Assembly (NCBI RefSeq): GCF_001513785.1
Contig: NZ_LNQS01000011.1
Location: 62,001-126,000 of the forward strand
Direction of reading: 5' to 3'
DNA: 64,000 bases
From: Rheinheimera sp. EpRS3
GTDB lineage: Bacteria > Pseudomonadota > Gammaproteobacteria > Enterobacterales > Alteromonadaceae
This document shows positions 1-9,312 of this stretch, in pieces. Positions within the stretch are counted from its first letter, which is position 1. The number at the start of each line of letters is the position of its first letter. Below the pieces are notes generated by a model. It did not search any database. It saw nothing but the letters and a program-made list of their open reading frames with translations, and was not told the origin of the DNA. The position numbers and the translations under genes were made by a program.

Positions 1-473
1 ATTTGCACTTCACCGCCCACAGCATACTGCTTGCCATCAGGGCCTAGCTCGTAAGAGTAGCTTGGCGCACCAGCGTAACGGCCGCCAACTGCTGCATGCG
101 CCTGCTCGTGGGTTTTTACTTCCTGATCCCGGGCTTTAAGCTCCTGAACTTCTTGTTGTTCCTGCTGCTCGGCTTGTTGTTTTGGCGCCTGCTCGCCTTT
201 CTCGTCTTGCTGGTTATCCGACTTTTCGCCACGGTCATCTATGGCCTGCTGTGTTTCTGTTTCTTTACCGCTGGCATCGTACAGGTTAACTTGCGCCCCG
301 CCATTGTTGCCAGACCGGGCTTTTTCATCAGTAGCAACCGGTTTTTCAGTACCGGGTTTTGCCGTTTCTTTTACCGGTTCAAATAAATCCCGCCGTACAG
401 CATCACGCCGCGCCATCTCCGTTGGCGGATTGGCGGTGTTAATACTGACATTAGGATAATTCGAAACCAGCAT
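1..473 (-). CDS. SprA-related putative metalloprotease, 3' part cut by window edge
   Basis: Reading from an ATG at 473, the frame stays open for 157 codons and runs off the window, so the C-terminus is missing. The N-terminal ~100 residues are a Gln/Glu/Lys-rich, low-complexity stretch (EKGEQAPKQQAEQQEQQEVQ). After it comes KTHEQAHAAVGGRYAG, which contains HEQAH, an HExxH zinc-metalloprotease signature, followed by APSYSYELGPDGKQYAVGGEV. This conserved block is what I remember as typical of SprA-related (putative metalloprotease) proteins. No signal peptide is visible. It lies 5 nt after the flagellar-rod-like gene and is probably co-transcribed with it. The substrate is unknown. Family assignment is from memory of the motif; reading frame and HExxH are seen directly. 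Confidence 0.75.
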   Translation of the reverse strand, partial: MLVSNYPNVSINTANPPTEMARRDAVRRDLFEPVKETAKPGTEKPVATDEKARSGNNGGAQVNLYDASGKETETQQAIDDRGEKSDNQQDEKGEQAPKQQAEQQEQQEVQELKARDQEVKTHEQAHAAVGGRYAGAPSYSYELGPDGKQYAVGGEVQ

Positions 474-478
474 TTTGC

Positions 479-784
479 TCAGACCCGGATATCTATCACC
501 GTACCCAACACCTCATCGGCGGTTTGGATACTTTTTACATTGGCCTGGGCGTTACGCTCTTCCTGCCCCAACTGCACTAAGCTGCTGGTTAATGAGCCTG
601 GTTGTTCTGCCGTTTGCAACTGGCGCGGCTGCTCTGCAGCCTGTGTTGGTGTAACGGCTTGCTCGGTTTCATTTAGCCGGTTGGCACGGGTTTGGCGATT
701 AATATCAATTGTCGCATCCGTGACACCAGCACTGGCTCGCTGAAAACCCTGCACACCAGAATACAACGCGGATTGAATGTCCAT
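479..784 (-). CDS. Small flagellar-rod-like hypothetical protein
   Basis: A 101-residue protein with ATG at 784 and an AGGAG ribosome site at 792-796 (7 nt spacing). The N-terminus (IQSALYSGVQGFQRASAGVT, then DATIDINRQT) has the spacing and composition of the N-terminal helix of flagellar rod/hook proteins (alanine- and glycine-rich helix, then an Asn-containing N/T motif). The rest is Gln/Thr-rich and probably disordered. It has no cysteines and no membrane segment. It lies directly upstream of the SprA-like gene. A flagellar role is inference from N-terminal resemblance only; no other flagellar gene is in the window. It may simply be a conserved small protein of unknown function. Confidence 0.7.
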   Translation of the reverse strand: MDIQSALYSGVQGFQRASAGVTDATIDINRQTRANRLNETEQAVTPTQAAEQPRQLQTAEQPGSLTSSLVQLGQEERNAQANVKSIQTADEVLGTVIDIRV

Positions 785-801
785 GGTACAACTCCTGCAA
801 C

Positions 802-831
802 ATTATCTGACAGTGGTTAATTATTAACCAA
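802..831 (-). promoter_or_regulatory. Candidate promoter with 15-bp palindrome
   Basis: On the minus strand, TTGGTT (826-831) and GATAAT (802-807) are separated by 18 nt, a plausible sigma-70 promoter for the small gene starting at 784. A perfect palindrome, GGTTAAT-t-ATTAACC (815-829), overlaps the -35 box and spacer and could be an operator. The protein that might bind it is unknown. Confidence 0.4.
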
Positions 832-884
832 AACGGACTAAAAAGAAAGCCAACACAAAAAGGGTTTAGCTGCAAACACCCGGC

Positions 885-1673
885 TCAGTTAAACGCCGGG
901 CTTAGCCATTGCCTGAGCCAATGCATAAATTCGTCCTGATGCGAAATAAACGGCGCATGTGATGCGTGCGCGGCTATGCTGAACCGCCCTTGTGGCTGCA
1001 ACTGCTGCAGTAAATCAGTTACTTTTACCGGTACTAATGAATCGAGCCGGCCAAAAAAGCCACTGACAGGCTGGGTTAATGCAGCAAACTCAGTGCGTAA
1101 ATCAGCTTTGAGCAACTGCAAGGCGCCCTCTACTGCATTAGCATCGGCCATTGGGTAAGCCATTATGGCTTGTTTCAGTACTTTAATGTCAGCGCGGGCA
1201 GTGCTGCTGCCCATCGCCTGAATGGCTAAAAAGCGCTCGATGGTCAGCGGCAGGTTTTCACTTAACGAACGGGCGAACTGCTGCATAATCGTCTCTGCCA
1301 TACCGGGCCAGTTGTGTTGTGCCAGAAAACAAGGCGATGCAGCAATTAACCCCAACTGATTTACTTTGTGCGGATAACGGTGTGCCAGTGCAATCGCTAA
1401 CAGGCCACCTAACGACCAACCGCAAACATAGCTTTGCGCTGGGATCTGTGCAGCCAGTATATCCACTACGGCATCAAGCTGATAAGGCTGTGGATATTCA
1501 CGGCATAAGCCAAAGCCGGGCAAATCCGGGGTCAGCAACTGCACCATGTCTTCCGGTTGGTCTTCCGGTTGGCGTTCCAGTTGCTGCGCCACACTTTGCC
1601 AGACGCCCTGATTTACCCCCCAACCATGTAACAACACCAATACCGGTTTGTCTGAAGTCATTTTCTCTGCCAT
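885..1673 (-). CDS. bioH: Pimeloyl-ACP methyl ester carboxylesterase BioH
   Basis: An alpha/beta hydrolase of 262 residues, close to the ~256 of E. coli BioH. Family knowledge: BioH cleaves the methyl ester of pimeloyl-ACP to end the BioC/BioH branch of pimelate synthesis for biotin. The oxyanion motif LLHGWG is at residues 14-19. The nucleophile elbow GWSLG puts Ser87 in place, with Asp211 (GRLDSLVP) and His239 (ASHAPF) completing the triad. Cytoplasmic, with no signal peptide. A second ATG at 1661 has a better-placed GAG upstream, so the true start may be four codons later. It is divergent from comF, as in the gammaproteobacterial bioH-gntX-nfuA neighbourhood. The intergenic gap is only 22 nt and holds a TTACAA/TTGTAA inverted repeat. 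Confidence 0.92.
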   Translation of the reverse strand: MAEKMTSDKPVLVLLHGWGVNQGVWQSVAQQLERQPEDQPEDMVQLLTPDLPGFGLCREYPQPYQLDAVVDILAAQIPAQSYVCGWSLGGLLAIALAHRYPHKVNQLGLIAASPCFLAQHNWPGMAETIMQQFARSLSENLPLTIERFLAIQAMGSSTARADIKVLKQAIMAYPMADANAVEGALQLLKADLRTEFAALTQPVSGFFGRLDSLVPVKVTDLLQQLQPQGRFSIAAHASHAPFISHQDEFMHWLRQWLSPAFN

Positions 1674-1695
1674 AGTTACAAAATTGTAAATTTAA

Positions 1696-2421
1696 ATGGA
1701 ATTTAATTTGCTAAGCCAGCTTTTATCTCAGTTTGGCCACTTGTGGCACCTGTTACTGCCCTCGCCTTGCCTGTGGTGTAGTTTACCGGTGCATAGTTCG
1801 GGCTGCCAGCTTTGCCGCTGCTGCCAGGAAGCATTGCCGCAACTGCCGTATCAGCTTTGCCATTTTAATTTGCTGTGGCTGCCGCAGGTAGCAAGAGGCC
1901 TGAAAAAACCAAGGTTTGACGCCCTGTTGAGTGTTGGTTACTACCGCCAGCCCTATCAGCACTGGCTGCAACGCTGGAAGTTTCAGCAGGATTATGGCGC
2001 CGGAGAGCTGCTGCAACAGCAGTTTGCTACTGTACTGACACAATACAAAGCACAATGCCATCAACTACCCGAAGCGATTTTTTATGTGCCTATGCACCGG
2101 GCCAGGCAACGCAAACGCGGTTTTAACCAGGCAGAGTTACTGGCACAAACAGCAGCAAAAGTGCTGGATATACCGCTGTTGCCGCTGTTACAGCGCACTG
2201 GCAGGCAGCAGGCGCAGGTTGGGTTAAGCCGCAAGCAGCGCCAGGCCAACTTACGCCATGCTTTTACCCTGCCGCCACAATCCGCTGTGCCGACACATCT
2301 GGCGCTGGTAGATGACGTTATTACCACAGGCGCCACGGCCAATGAACTATGTCGTCTGTTACGCCGCCATGGAGCTAAGCACATCAGCCTGTGGACAGTA
2401 GCGGTAACACTGGCTGATTAA
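1696..2421 (+). CDS. gntX: ComF/GntX-family phosphoribosyltransferase-like protein
   Basis: A 241-residue protein of the ComF family. The N-terminal part carries closely spaced cysteines (CLWCSLP, then CQLCRCC), the zinc-ribbon region. The C-terminal half ends in the PRPP-binding loop LALVDDVITTGATANE. Family knowledge: ComF-like proteins are linked to DNA uptake and use of DNA as a nutrient in naturally transformable bacteria, and the E. coli homologue GntX is needed for growth on DNA; no enzyme reaction is firmly established. It is divergent from bioH. Its stop codon overlaps the stop of the convergent M14 peptidase gene in a TTAA at 2418-2421. In relatives nfuA usually follows, but here it is displaced by about 2.6 kb. 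Confidence 0.85.
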   Translation: MEFNLLSQLLSQFGHLWHLLLPSPCLWCSLPVHSSGCQLCRCCQEALPQLPYQLCHFNLLWLPQVARGLKKPRFDALLSVGYYRQPYQHWLQRWKFQQDYGAGELLQQQFATVLTQYKAQCHQLPEAIFYVPMHRARQRKRGFNQAELLAQTAAKVLDIPLLPLLQRTGRQQAQVGLSRKQRQANLRHAFTLPPQSAVPTHLALVDDVITTGATANELCRLLRRHGAKHISLWTVAVTLAD

Positions 2422-4958
2422 TCAACCACCGCACTGAAGCTGCGGCCCAGATAAAGAGCATTCACTAACAGGCGGCTTGATCCATAAAAATACCCGCGAA
2501 ATACCGGGTTATCTGTCATGGCAATAACACGGCCTTTGCCAACATTGTGCGCCAATAACACCGCACTCTGGCTGATACGGGGTACATATTCTGCCGCAGT
2601 GTAACCGGCCAGTTGTGGTGTGGTGCTGTAAAGTGCGACATTAACAAATGGGAATGCTGATGGCTGCAGCAGCAAAGTACTGTTTTTAAATACCGGCACT
2701 GTAGAGCGGGTAAAGCCAAATGTTAGCGGGTGGCTTAAATCCAGCTCAGCCTGATAAATAGCGCCGGCAATACGTTGTTTACCTGCCAGTGACTCTTTGT
2801 CTTTATAGCTCAGATCATGGCTTGGGATCAGGCTGCTCATTTCCTCGCCTTGCCAGACACCCGCTTTAAGTAAGCCCGCCTTCGCCAGCCAGGCAGCACC
2901 GCGTTTGTGGCCCCACAACACACCACCATTATCCAGCCACTGCTTTAACCGGTTTACGTCTGCATCATTCCAGCCATTGTAGTTGCCATCTGGCAGCACT
3001 ATATGGCTATAGCGGGTTAGATCCAGTTGCTTTAACTGCTGCGGTTCAGCCATTGAAGGCGATACTCCCGCCAGCCGCTCCAGGTTATACCAGGCTTCAC
3101 CGGCCTCGGTAGAGCTAATACCCGGCCCTGCTATCAGCAGTACTTTTGGCATGCTAATCACTGCAAAATTATTGCTGCCCAAATCACTGCCTTGCGGTGT
3201 TAAACCAGAGCTGATTGCCTGCACCGGTAACGTAAAGCGCTGCTGTACACGTTGCAAACGGTCAAACCAGTCGGCTTGCTGTTGTAAACCTGCGGCTACC
3301 AACATAGTGCCCGCTGTCAGGCTTACTTCGTTATTGCCGCTTCTTGCAGTAAAGTCTGCCATGGCGGAGCGCACCACCAGATTTTCAGCCAGCAAAGCTT
3401 GCAACAATAGCGGAGCCTGTTGATCCTGCCAGCTAAACGCATAGGCATAAGCTCCAACAGGCAGCGACACTGGCGCAGCCGGGCGGGTTTGCCAGGTTTC
3501 TGTAAGGTTAGATTGTGCCGGCTCACGGTTTACACTATCAAAGCTGATGTTGTAGGCATAGGGTAAGGTCCAGGCAGATACATCATAAAAGGTGTTATCC
3601 GGAAAATTTTTCTCTGTACTGAACATCGCTTTAATCAACCGGTACTGCGGCTGCTGCAGTGGCACATAGTAGCTGCTTAATGCTGGGTATTTTTCGCTTT
3701 CATCCTGCCAGTCGCGGCTTAACTGATATACCTCTACATGATGGCGCTGCAATACGTCCAGCAGTGCTGCCAACCTTGTTTGATCAGCACTTTCTGTCAG
3801 CATATAGCCTTTTACTTTACTGTTTTTCGCTTGTTGCTGCGCCGATTTGTAAAACTCCTGCTGATAAGACAACAGCGCACTGCGGTTGTCTACCGCGCCA
3901 CGGATAGTGGATAAAGAAGTCGTCAGCTGGTTTTGGATAGTGGCACTAAAACTTAGCGGGCCGTTAATACTGTCTTGTAAATGGCCGCGGCTGCTGGCTT
4001 GTTCAAATAAAATGCCGACACTGCCCTGAATATCAGGATAGGTTGAGCCTTTACCAACATAAAAGTCATCAAAACTTTCTTCGGTATAATATAACTGCTC
4101 TGCCTGATCTAAAGCTGCAGCATGATATTTTGCCAGCGCCTTGGTCAGTTCAAAGTTACGCTTAGGGGTTAGCGGATAATTACGGCTGGGAATACCAGGC
4201 TGAAAGAAGTAACTGCTGTTGGTGCCCATTTCATGATAGTCGCCCACCACGTTGGGCAACCATTGCTGGTACTGAGCAATACGGGCACGGCTTTCCGGGT
4301 GCTGCAGCAATAACCAGTCACGGTTTAAATCAAACCAATAATGATTGGGCCGGCCATTTGGCCACGGCTCGTTATGTTCCCGATGCTGCGGGTCGGCTAC
4401 CGGTGCCGCCCCCTTGTGCATATTAGCCCATATGGCAAAGCGGTCATGGCCGTCCGGGTTTAGGGTAGGCTGTAGCAGGATAACAGCATTATTCAGCCAG
4501 TTGCGTACTTCTTCGTTGTCAGCAGCTGCCAGATATTGCGCCAGCAAAACCGCCGCATTAGCCCCGCTGGGCTCATTGCCATGCACACTGTAGCCCAGCC
4601 AGATAATCACCGGGGCATCGTTGTTAAGTTCTTCGCCCCGGCGCGCGGCAGCAATATGTTGCTGGCGGATTTGATCCAGCCGCTGCAGATTTTGCTCAGA
4701 AGATATGATCATTTGCAGCAACGGCCGTTGCTCGTGGGTATACCCGATGACCTCCAGCTGGGCCCGGCCTGATGCCGCCGCCAGTTTTTCAAAGTAACGC
4801 TGGATCTGGTCATGACGTGCATGCCACTCGCCAACCTGAAAGCCCAGCGCTTCTTGTGGCGTTGGCAGGGTTGAATCTGTCACCGCTGGCACATATGTAG
4901 TAGCTGCGGCACTGTAAAAACTGAGCAAAAAAGCGCTCAGAGCAATGTAATATTTCAT
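2418..4958 (-). CDS. Secreted M14-family zinc carboxypeptidase
   Basis: 846 residues from the ATG at 4958, which has an AGGAT site upstream. A longer in-frame extension to 5006 would bury the signal peptide MKYYIALSAFLLSFYSAAA and is rejected. The M14 fold is shown by the HxxE zinc motif (SVHGNEPSGANA), the FDLNRDWL segment, a later zinc histidine in VVGDYHEMGTNS, and a candidate catalytic Glu in ILFEQASSRG. The C-terminal half resembles a glutamine-amidotransferase-like or jelly-roll accessory region (MPKVLLIAGPGISSTEAG, then GGVLWGHKRGAAWL). Likely periplasmic or exported, trimming peptides. It sits between comF and nfuA and is transcribed against both. Substrate specificity cannot be read from the sequence. 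Confidence 0.88.
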   Translation of the reverse strand: MKYYIALSAFLLSFYSAAATTYVPAVTDSTLPTPQEALGFQVGEWHARHDQIQRYFEKLAAASGRAQLEVIGYTHEQRPLLQMIISSEQNLQRLDQIRQQHIAAARRGEELNNDAPVIIWLGYSVHGNEPSGANAAVLLAQYLAAADNEEVRNWLNNAVILLQPTLNPDGHDRFAIWANMHKGAAPVADPQHREHNEPWPNGRPNHYWFDLNRDWLLLQHPESRARIAQYQQWLPNVVGDYHEMGTNSSYFFQPGIPSRNYPLTPKRNFELTKALAKYHAAALDQAEQLYYTEESFDDFYVGKGSTYPDIQGSVGILFEQASSRGHLQDSINGPLSFSATIQNQLTTSLSTIRGAVDNRSALLSYQQEFYKSAQQQAKNSKVKGYMLTESADQTRLAALLDVLQRHHVEVYQLSRDWQDESEKYPALSSYYVPLQQPQYRLIKAMFSTEKNFPDNTFYDVSAWTLPYAYNISFDSVNREPAQSNLTETWQTRPAAPVSLPVGAYAYAFSWQDQQAPLLLQALLAENLVVRSAMADFTARSGNNEVSLTAGTMLVAAGLQQQADWFDRLQRVQQRFTLPVQAISSGLTPQGSDLGSNNFAVISMPKVLLIAGPGISSTEAGEAWYNLERLAGVSPSMAEPQQLKQLDLTRYSHIVLPDGNYNGWNDADVNRLKQWLDNGGVLWGHKRGAAWLAKAGLLKAGVWQGEEMSSLIPSHDLSYKDKESLAGKQRIAGAIYQAELDLSHPLTFGFTRSTVPVFKNSTLLLQPSAFPFVNVALYSTTPQLAGYTAAEYVPRISQSAVLLAHNVGKGRVIAMTDNPVFRGYFYGSSRLLVNALYLGRSFSAVVD

Positions 4959-5083
4959 AAATGATATCCTTTTGGCTGCGGCTAAGTTAGCCAGATCAGG
5001 CGGCAAAACTCAAGCGGGGCTGGCTTCAAAGAAACAGGAGGAGTATCATAGCCATTAACCTAGTAATTTAGTCAGGTACTATT

Positions 5084-5662
5084 ATGATCACGATTTCAGA
5101 ACAGGCACAGCTGCATTTTGCCAAGCTGCTGTCAAAGCAACCGGCCGGCACAAATATCAGAGTGTTTGTGGTTAACCCAGGCACGGCACAAGCGGAGTGC
5201 GGCGTATCTTACTGCCCGCCAGATGCAGTGGAAGACACCGACTTAACCCTGAATTTTAATGGCTTTGATGCGGTAGTGGACGCTGAAAGCCAGCCGTTTT
5301 TGGTGGATGCCGATATTGATTTTGTTACCGATCAGATGGGTTCGCAGCTGACATTAAAAGCGCCAAACGCCAAAGTACGCAAGGTGAGTGACGATGCCTC
5401 ATTAATGGAGCGGGTACAGTACGTTATCGACAGCGAAATTAACCCGCAACTGGCAAACCATGGCGGCAGAGTAAGCGTAATGGAGCTGACTAAAGACGGC
5501 GTAGCCATTTTACAGTTCGGTGGCGGTTGTAATGGCTGCTCACAAGTGGACTTAACACTGAAAGAAGGTATCGAAAAAGAACTGCTAAACCGTTTTAGCG
5601 GTGAGTTAAACGGCGTGCGTGACATTACCGAGCACCAGCGTGGCGAACACTCTTACTACTGA
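5084..5662 (+). CDS. nfuA: Fe-S biogenesis protein NfuA
   Basis: 192 residues against 191 in E. coli NfuA. The N-terminal A-type-like domain ([20 protein letters not shown], lacking the full cysteine set of a true A-type carrier) is followed by a C-terminal Nfu domain with [13 protein letters not shown]. Its CxxC is Cys149 and Cys152, the same positions as in E. coli. Family knowledge: the dimer holds a [4Fe-4S] cluster between the CxxC motifs of two subunits and passes it to targets such as lipoyl synthase, especially under oxidative stress. It probably has its own promoter in the 125-nt gap that separates it from the divergent M14 gene. Confidence 0.95.
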   Translation: MITISEQAQLHFAKLLSKQPAGTNIRVFVVNPGTAQAECGVSYCPPDAVEDTDLTLNFNGFDAVVDAESQPFLVDADIDFVTDQMGSQLTLKAPNAKVRKVSDDASLMERVQYVIDSEINPQLANHGGRVSVMELTKDGVAILQFGGGCNGCSQVDLTLKEGIEKELLNRFSGELNGVRDITEHQRGEHSYY

Positions 5663-5751
5663 TATCAGCCGCTTACCTGACTAAAGCTGCGTTTAGCGCC
5701 CGCTTGTGCTATAAAACGGCTTCGTTTCATTGCCTTGCGGGTGTCCTGCCT

Positions 5752-6765
5752 ATGAAAAACTTTCTTTGTGTTGTTGCATTGCTGTTTAGCCTGACATTAC
5801 CGGCACAGGCGGCCGTAATGCTGATTTATCATCATGTAGCCAGCGATACTCCGCGTGTCAGCAGTGTTACCGCCGATGAATTGCACAGCCATTTGCAGCA
5901 CTTTAAAGACAATAACTTTCAGGTTATTGGTCTTGATGTGCTTATGGCTCAGTTACAAAAGGGCGAACCGGTGGCACCTAACAGCGTGGTGATCACCTTT
6001 GACGACAGCTACGAAAACAACTTCACCACGGCGCACCCTATCCTGCAGGAATTTGGTTATCCGTACACTATTTTCATCAGCCCCGGCAGCATAGACAAAG
6101 GCGATGGCCCTTTGCTGAACTGGCAGCAGGTGAAACAGATGTCAGACGACGGTGTACTGGTAGCAAACCATGCGATGTGGCATGAGCATATGGCCAGGCC
6201 CGAAGCGGGCGAAAGCCAGTCGCAATGGCGCGAACGGATGAAGCAAAGCATTCTGACGGCAGAAGATAAAATTGAGCAGGTAACCGGCCAGCGCCATCAA
6301 TGGCTGGCGTATCCTTATGGCGAATACAGCCGCGAACTGGAGCAGTTAGTTACTGAACTGGGTTTTATTGGTATTGGCCAGCAATCCGGCGCTATTGGTA
6401 ACCATACTGTATTAAGCCGTATTCCGCGGTATCCGGCAGCGGGACAATATGCTGATTTAAAAGATTTGGCGCAAAAGCTACGCACACTGGCGTTTAACAT
6501 TACCGATTATCACGGCGTTAACCCGGTTATCAGTACTAACCCGCCCCAACTGAAGCTATCACTAAAAGTAGAAGATTTTAACCGCAACCAACTGCAATGT
6601 TTTGCCGGTAGTGAAGTGCTGCAACCGCAGTGGCTGGACGATAGCACCTTTAGCGTTACCGCCAGCAAAGCGCTTAACCGCGGCCGTAGCCGCTATAACT
6701 GCACCGCGCCATCACTGAGCAATAAAGGCTATTTTTACTGGTATTCCCAGCCGTGGCTTAATTAG
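5752..6765 (+). CDS. Secreted polysaccharide deacetylase (NodB homology)
   Basis: 337 residues from the ATG at 5752. An upstream in-frame start at 5704 would put 16 unlikely residues before the signal peptide MKNFLCVVALLFSLTLPAQA. The mature protein begins VMLIYHHVASDTP, typical of PgaB-like deacetylases. The NodB core follows: VVITFDDSYENN with the catalytic Asp-Asp pair, then a metal-binding region NHAMWHEHM. It is probably periplasmic and removes N-acetyl groups from an amino-sugar polymer. The C-terminal ~90 residues (LKLSLKVEDFNRNQLQCF) form a small beta-rich add-on with two cysteines that could pair. No pga/ica-type genes lie nearby, so the polymer is unknown. Its 3' end overlaps the convergent SCO gene by 8 nt. 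Confidence 0.85.
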   Translation: MKNFLCVVALLFSLTLPAQAAVMLIYHHVASDTPRVSSVTADELHSHLQHFKDNNFQVIGLDVLMAQLQKGEPVAPNSVVITFDDSYENNFTTAHPILQEFGYPYTIFISPGSIDKGDGPLLNWQQVKQMSDDGVLVANHAMWHEHMARPEAGESQSQWRERMKQSILTAEDKIEQVTGQRHQWLAYPYGEYSRELEQLVTELGFIGIGQQSGAIGNHTVLSRIPRYPAAGQYADLKDLAQKLRTLAFNITDYHGVNPVISTNPPQLKLSLKVEDFNRNQLQCFAGSEVLQPQWLDDSTFSVTASKALNRGRSRYNCTAPSLSNKGYFYWYSQPWLN

Positions 6766-7399
6766 CGTTAAGCTTGTTAATCACTAATGGAAAATCTGCC
6801 AATAGCTGTTCGGCGTTTATAACCGGCAGCTCTCCCACCTGCATTGGCGGTTTAAACATGGCAACCAGTTGCCCCTGCGGGTTTATCAGCGCCACCGACG
6901 CACTGTGATCAACCAGATAGTCCTCCTGTGTTGTGCTGCTTAGTGCGTACATCAGCCCAAGCTGGCGTACAAAAGGGAACAGTTGATCATGGCCTGCTGT
7001 CATACCCAGCACATTCGCCTGCTCAAAATAGCTGACGTAATTATTAAGCTGCTCGGTGGTGTCCCGGTTCGGGTCCACCGAAATAAACCATACCTTAAGC
7101 GGTTGCTCTACCATTGCGGCTAACTCGGGCTGTACACCGGCCAGTTTAGCCAGGGTTAACGGGCAAATATCCGGGCAATAGGTGTAACCGACAAATGCCA
7201 GCGTCCATTGATTATATAAACGCTCGCGGTTTACTGTTTCACCATGCTGGTCAGTCAGCGTAAAGTCTGCCAGGGCTCTTGGCTGCGGATAAACCAGTGC
7301 CAGCTCTGGTTCAGCGCTGGCCTGCGAAAACTGATACAACAGTACACCGGCAACCATTGCAGCAACAGCAAGTAAAGCATAAATCAGATTACGAAACAT
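6758..7399 (-). CDS. SCO1/SenC-family copper chaperone of cytochrome oxidase
   Basis: 213 residues with an N-terminal membrane anchor ([20 protein letters not shown]). The thioredoxin fold carries [10 protein letters not shown], giving the copper-binding Cys75-x3-Cys79, and His165 in [10 protein letters not shown] supplies the third ligand. Family knowledge: SCO proteins deliver copper to, or reduce, the CuA site of oxidase subunit II in the periplasm. It is the last gene of the cox operon and overlaps the ctaB 3' end by 11 nt, so it is translationally coupled. A second, more divergent Cx3C protein lies four genes upstream (9313-9825). Confidence 0.93.
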   Translation of the reverse strand: MFRNLIYALLAVAAMVAGVLLYQFSQASAEPELALVYPQPRALADFTLTDQHGETVNRERLYNQWTLAFVGYTYCPDICPLTLAKLAGVQPELAAMVEQPLKVWFISVDPNRDTTEQLNNYVSYFEQANVLGMTAGHDQLFPFVRQLGLMYALSSTTQEDYLVDHSASVALINPQGQLVAMFKPPMQVGELPVINAEQLLADFPLVINKLNAN

Positions 7400-8300
7400 A
7401 GATTGGCGATACCTTAAAGTAGTGGTCCACTAACAACAGCAGAAATAATACCATCAGATGGACAATAGAAAACTTAAAGGTTGCCATGGCAGTAGAGGCA
7501 TCGGCATTAAACTTCAGTTTCCAGGCGTACTGCATAAAACGCAGGTTTAGCACAGCACTGCCTACCAGATAAATAGCGCCACTCATGCCTACCAGGTAAG
7601 GCATTAAACAGACAATAAACAACAGCACCGTATAAAGACAGATCACACTTTTGGTAAATTCAATGCCATGCGTTACCGGCAACATCGGCATATTCACTTT
7701 GGCATAATCATCACGCCGGTGAATCGCCAGCGCCCAGAAATGCGGTGGTGTCCAGGCAAAAATAATCATCACCAGCAACAACGCATGGCTGTGGATCTCA
7801 CCGGTTATGGCTGTCCAACCCAGCAGCGGCGGCATAGCGCCGGCTAACCCACCAATAACGATGTTTTGTGGCGTAGCACGCTTTAAAAACATGGTGTACA
7901 CCACGGCATAGCCAAACAAACTAGCCAGTGTTAACCAGGCCGTTAGCGCATTTACTGCCACGTACAACAGCACAAAACCTACAAGCGCCAGGCTAAAAGC
8001 AAAGCCGGTAGCTTCAGCGGCACTAACACGGCCTTTCGCCACGGGCCGGCTGTAGGTACGGGCCATTTGCGCATCAATGCGTTTGTCTACCACATGGTTT
8101 ATCGCTGCAGCGGCGGCAGATAACAAACCTATACCCAGCGTGGCGGCCATTAAGGTGGTTAAATCTGGCAAGCGTGGCACTGCCAGCATCATGCCAACCC
8201 AGGCTGTCAGTACCAACAAAGCCACCACTTTGGGCTTGGTCAGCTCCAGATAATCGCGTGCCCGGTTAATGCCTGCGCGCGAACGTGTAATAGCAATCAT
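7389..8300 (-). CDS. ctaB: Protoheme IX farnesyltransferase (heme O synthase)
   Basis: 303 residues and many membrane helices of the UbiA prenyltransferase type. The first Asp-rich prenyl-diphosphate motif is [19 protein letters not shown] and the second region is [15 protein letters not shown]. It transfers the farnesyl group to heme b vinyl to form heme O, which ctaA then oxidises to heme A for the caa3-type oxidase encoded upstream. The start at 8300 follows AGGAG, and the gene overlaps the ctaA stop by 4 nt. Also called cyoE or cox10 in relatives; its place in this operon favours ctaB. Confidence 0.95.
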   Translation of the reverse strand: MIAITRSRAGINRARDYLELTKPKVVALLVLTAWVGMMLAVPRLPDLTTLMAATLGIGLLSAAAAAINHVVDKRIDAQMARTYSRPVAKGRVSAAEATGFAFSLALVGFVLLYVAVNALTAWLTLASLFGYAVVYTMFLKRATPQNIVIGGLAGAMPPLLGWTAITGEIHSHALLLVMIIFAWTPPHFWALAIHRRDDYAKVNMPMLPVTHGIEFTKSVICLYTVLLFIVCLMPYLVGMSGAIYLVGSAVLNLRFMQYAWKLKFNADASTAMATFKFSIVHLMVLFLLLLVDHYFKVSPIYVS

Positions 8301-9298
8301 AAGCTCTCCTTGCCGGTGGTGTTGGCAGTTCGCAGTTGCATGTATATTATTACCAGCAACATTAATAAGTTAGCAGCAACAAAGTTGTGCGCTACCGCGT
8401 TTGCCAGCGGTAAATGCAACGCCACATTAAGCACACCCAAACTAAACTGCAGCAGTAACAACCCGGCTGCGGCTACAGTAAGCCGTTTTAATATTGTGCT
8501 GCTAACCCGGCGCCATAGTTGCAGCAGAAAAGCCGACAGCACAATTAACGTTACGACAGCGCCAAAGCGGTGAAACACATGCACTGTCTGGCGGGCTTCC
8601 GCCGACATTACTCCGTACTCGTAGTCGTCATGCCCCAGATGCAAATCAAACGCTTCACTGATATTCATGCGCTGCAGCCAGCCTGCCTCGCATACCGGTA
8701 ATTCTATGCAGGCCAGTGCGGCATAGTTCGCTGCAGTCCATCCGCCCAGTGCTATTTGCACTGTCAACACAGCAACGGCAATAATGGCAAAAGGTTTTAG
8801 CGATACCAGTTGTGGTTCATACACCCGGTAATCGGGGTGAAGTTTTAGCCAGTACACTGCCAGCAGGCTTAGTAGCGTAAAGCCGCCCAGCAAATGGCCC
8901 ATTACCACCAGCGGCAGTAAATTCAGTGTTACTGTCCACATGCCAAGTGCGGCCTGAAACACCACCAGCGCCAGCAAAGCTGTGGGTATTAACCTGCTGC
9001 TTTGTTTGCGCAGCAAGGCGACAAAAAATATAGCCGCGATTAACAGCCCCAGGCTGCCGGCGAAATACCGGTGTACCATTTCATTCCAGGCTTTATGCGG
9101 CTCAAGTGGCCGCTCTGGAAATGCTTCCATTGCCGCAGCAATATGATGCTCCTGCTTGGGCACCTTTAAAAAGCCATAACAACCGGGCCAGTCCGGGCAG
9201 CCAAGCCCGGCATCTGTCAGCCGGGTATAAGCCCCCAACAAAATAACGCCCATGGTAAGAAAAACGGCGATGGTCGCCAGCCATTGTTGTGTTTTCAT
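8297..9298 (-). CDS. ctaA: Heme A synthase CtaA
   Basis: 333 residues from the ATG at 9298, preceded by a GAGG site; a further in-frame ATG at 9316 overlaps the upstream gene and lacks a ribosome site. There are eight predicted helices of the CtaA/Cox15 type. Heme-ligand histidines appear in [32 protein letters not shown] and VAHNFVAAN. The extracytoplasmic cysteine pair CIELPVC, typical of class B/D heme A synthases, is present. It oxidises the heme O methyl to a formyl group. Together with ctaB it shows that the oxidase uses heme A. Confidence 0.94.
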   Translation of the reverse strand: MKTQQWLATIAVFLTMGVILLGAYTRLTDAGLGCPDWPGCYGFLKVPKQEHHIAAAMEAFPERPLEPHKAWNEMVHRYFAGSLGLLIAAIFFVALLRKQSSRLIPTALLALVVFQAALGMWTVTLNLLPLVVMGHLLGGFTLLSLLAVYWLKLHPDYRVYEPQLVSLKPFAIIAVAVLTVQIALGGWTAANYAALACIELPVCEAGWLQRMNISEAFDLHLGHDDYEYGVMSAEARQTVHVFHRFGAVVTLIVLSAFLLQLWRRVSSTILKRLTVAAAGLLLLQFSLGVLNVALHLPLANAVAHNFVAANLLMLLVIIYMQLRTANTTGKESL

Positions 9299-9312
9299 AC
9301 GCTGGTTTCCTC

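Noticed and set aside
96-459. Two overlapping plus-strand frames of 72-96 codons
   Set aside because: They lie opposite the SprA-like gene, whose codon pattern and HExxH motif are convincing; they have no ribosome site and a Phe/Leu-rich, unnatural composition.
1676-1689. TTACAAAATTGTAA between bioH and comF as a BirA operator
   Set aside because: Inverted TTACAA/TTGTAA arms are present, but the BirA-type spacing and flanks are not; too short to call.
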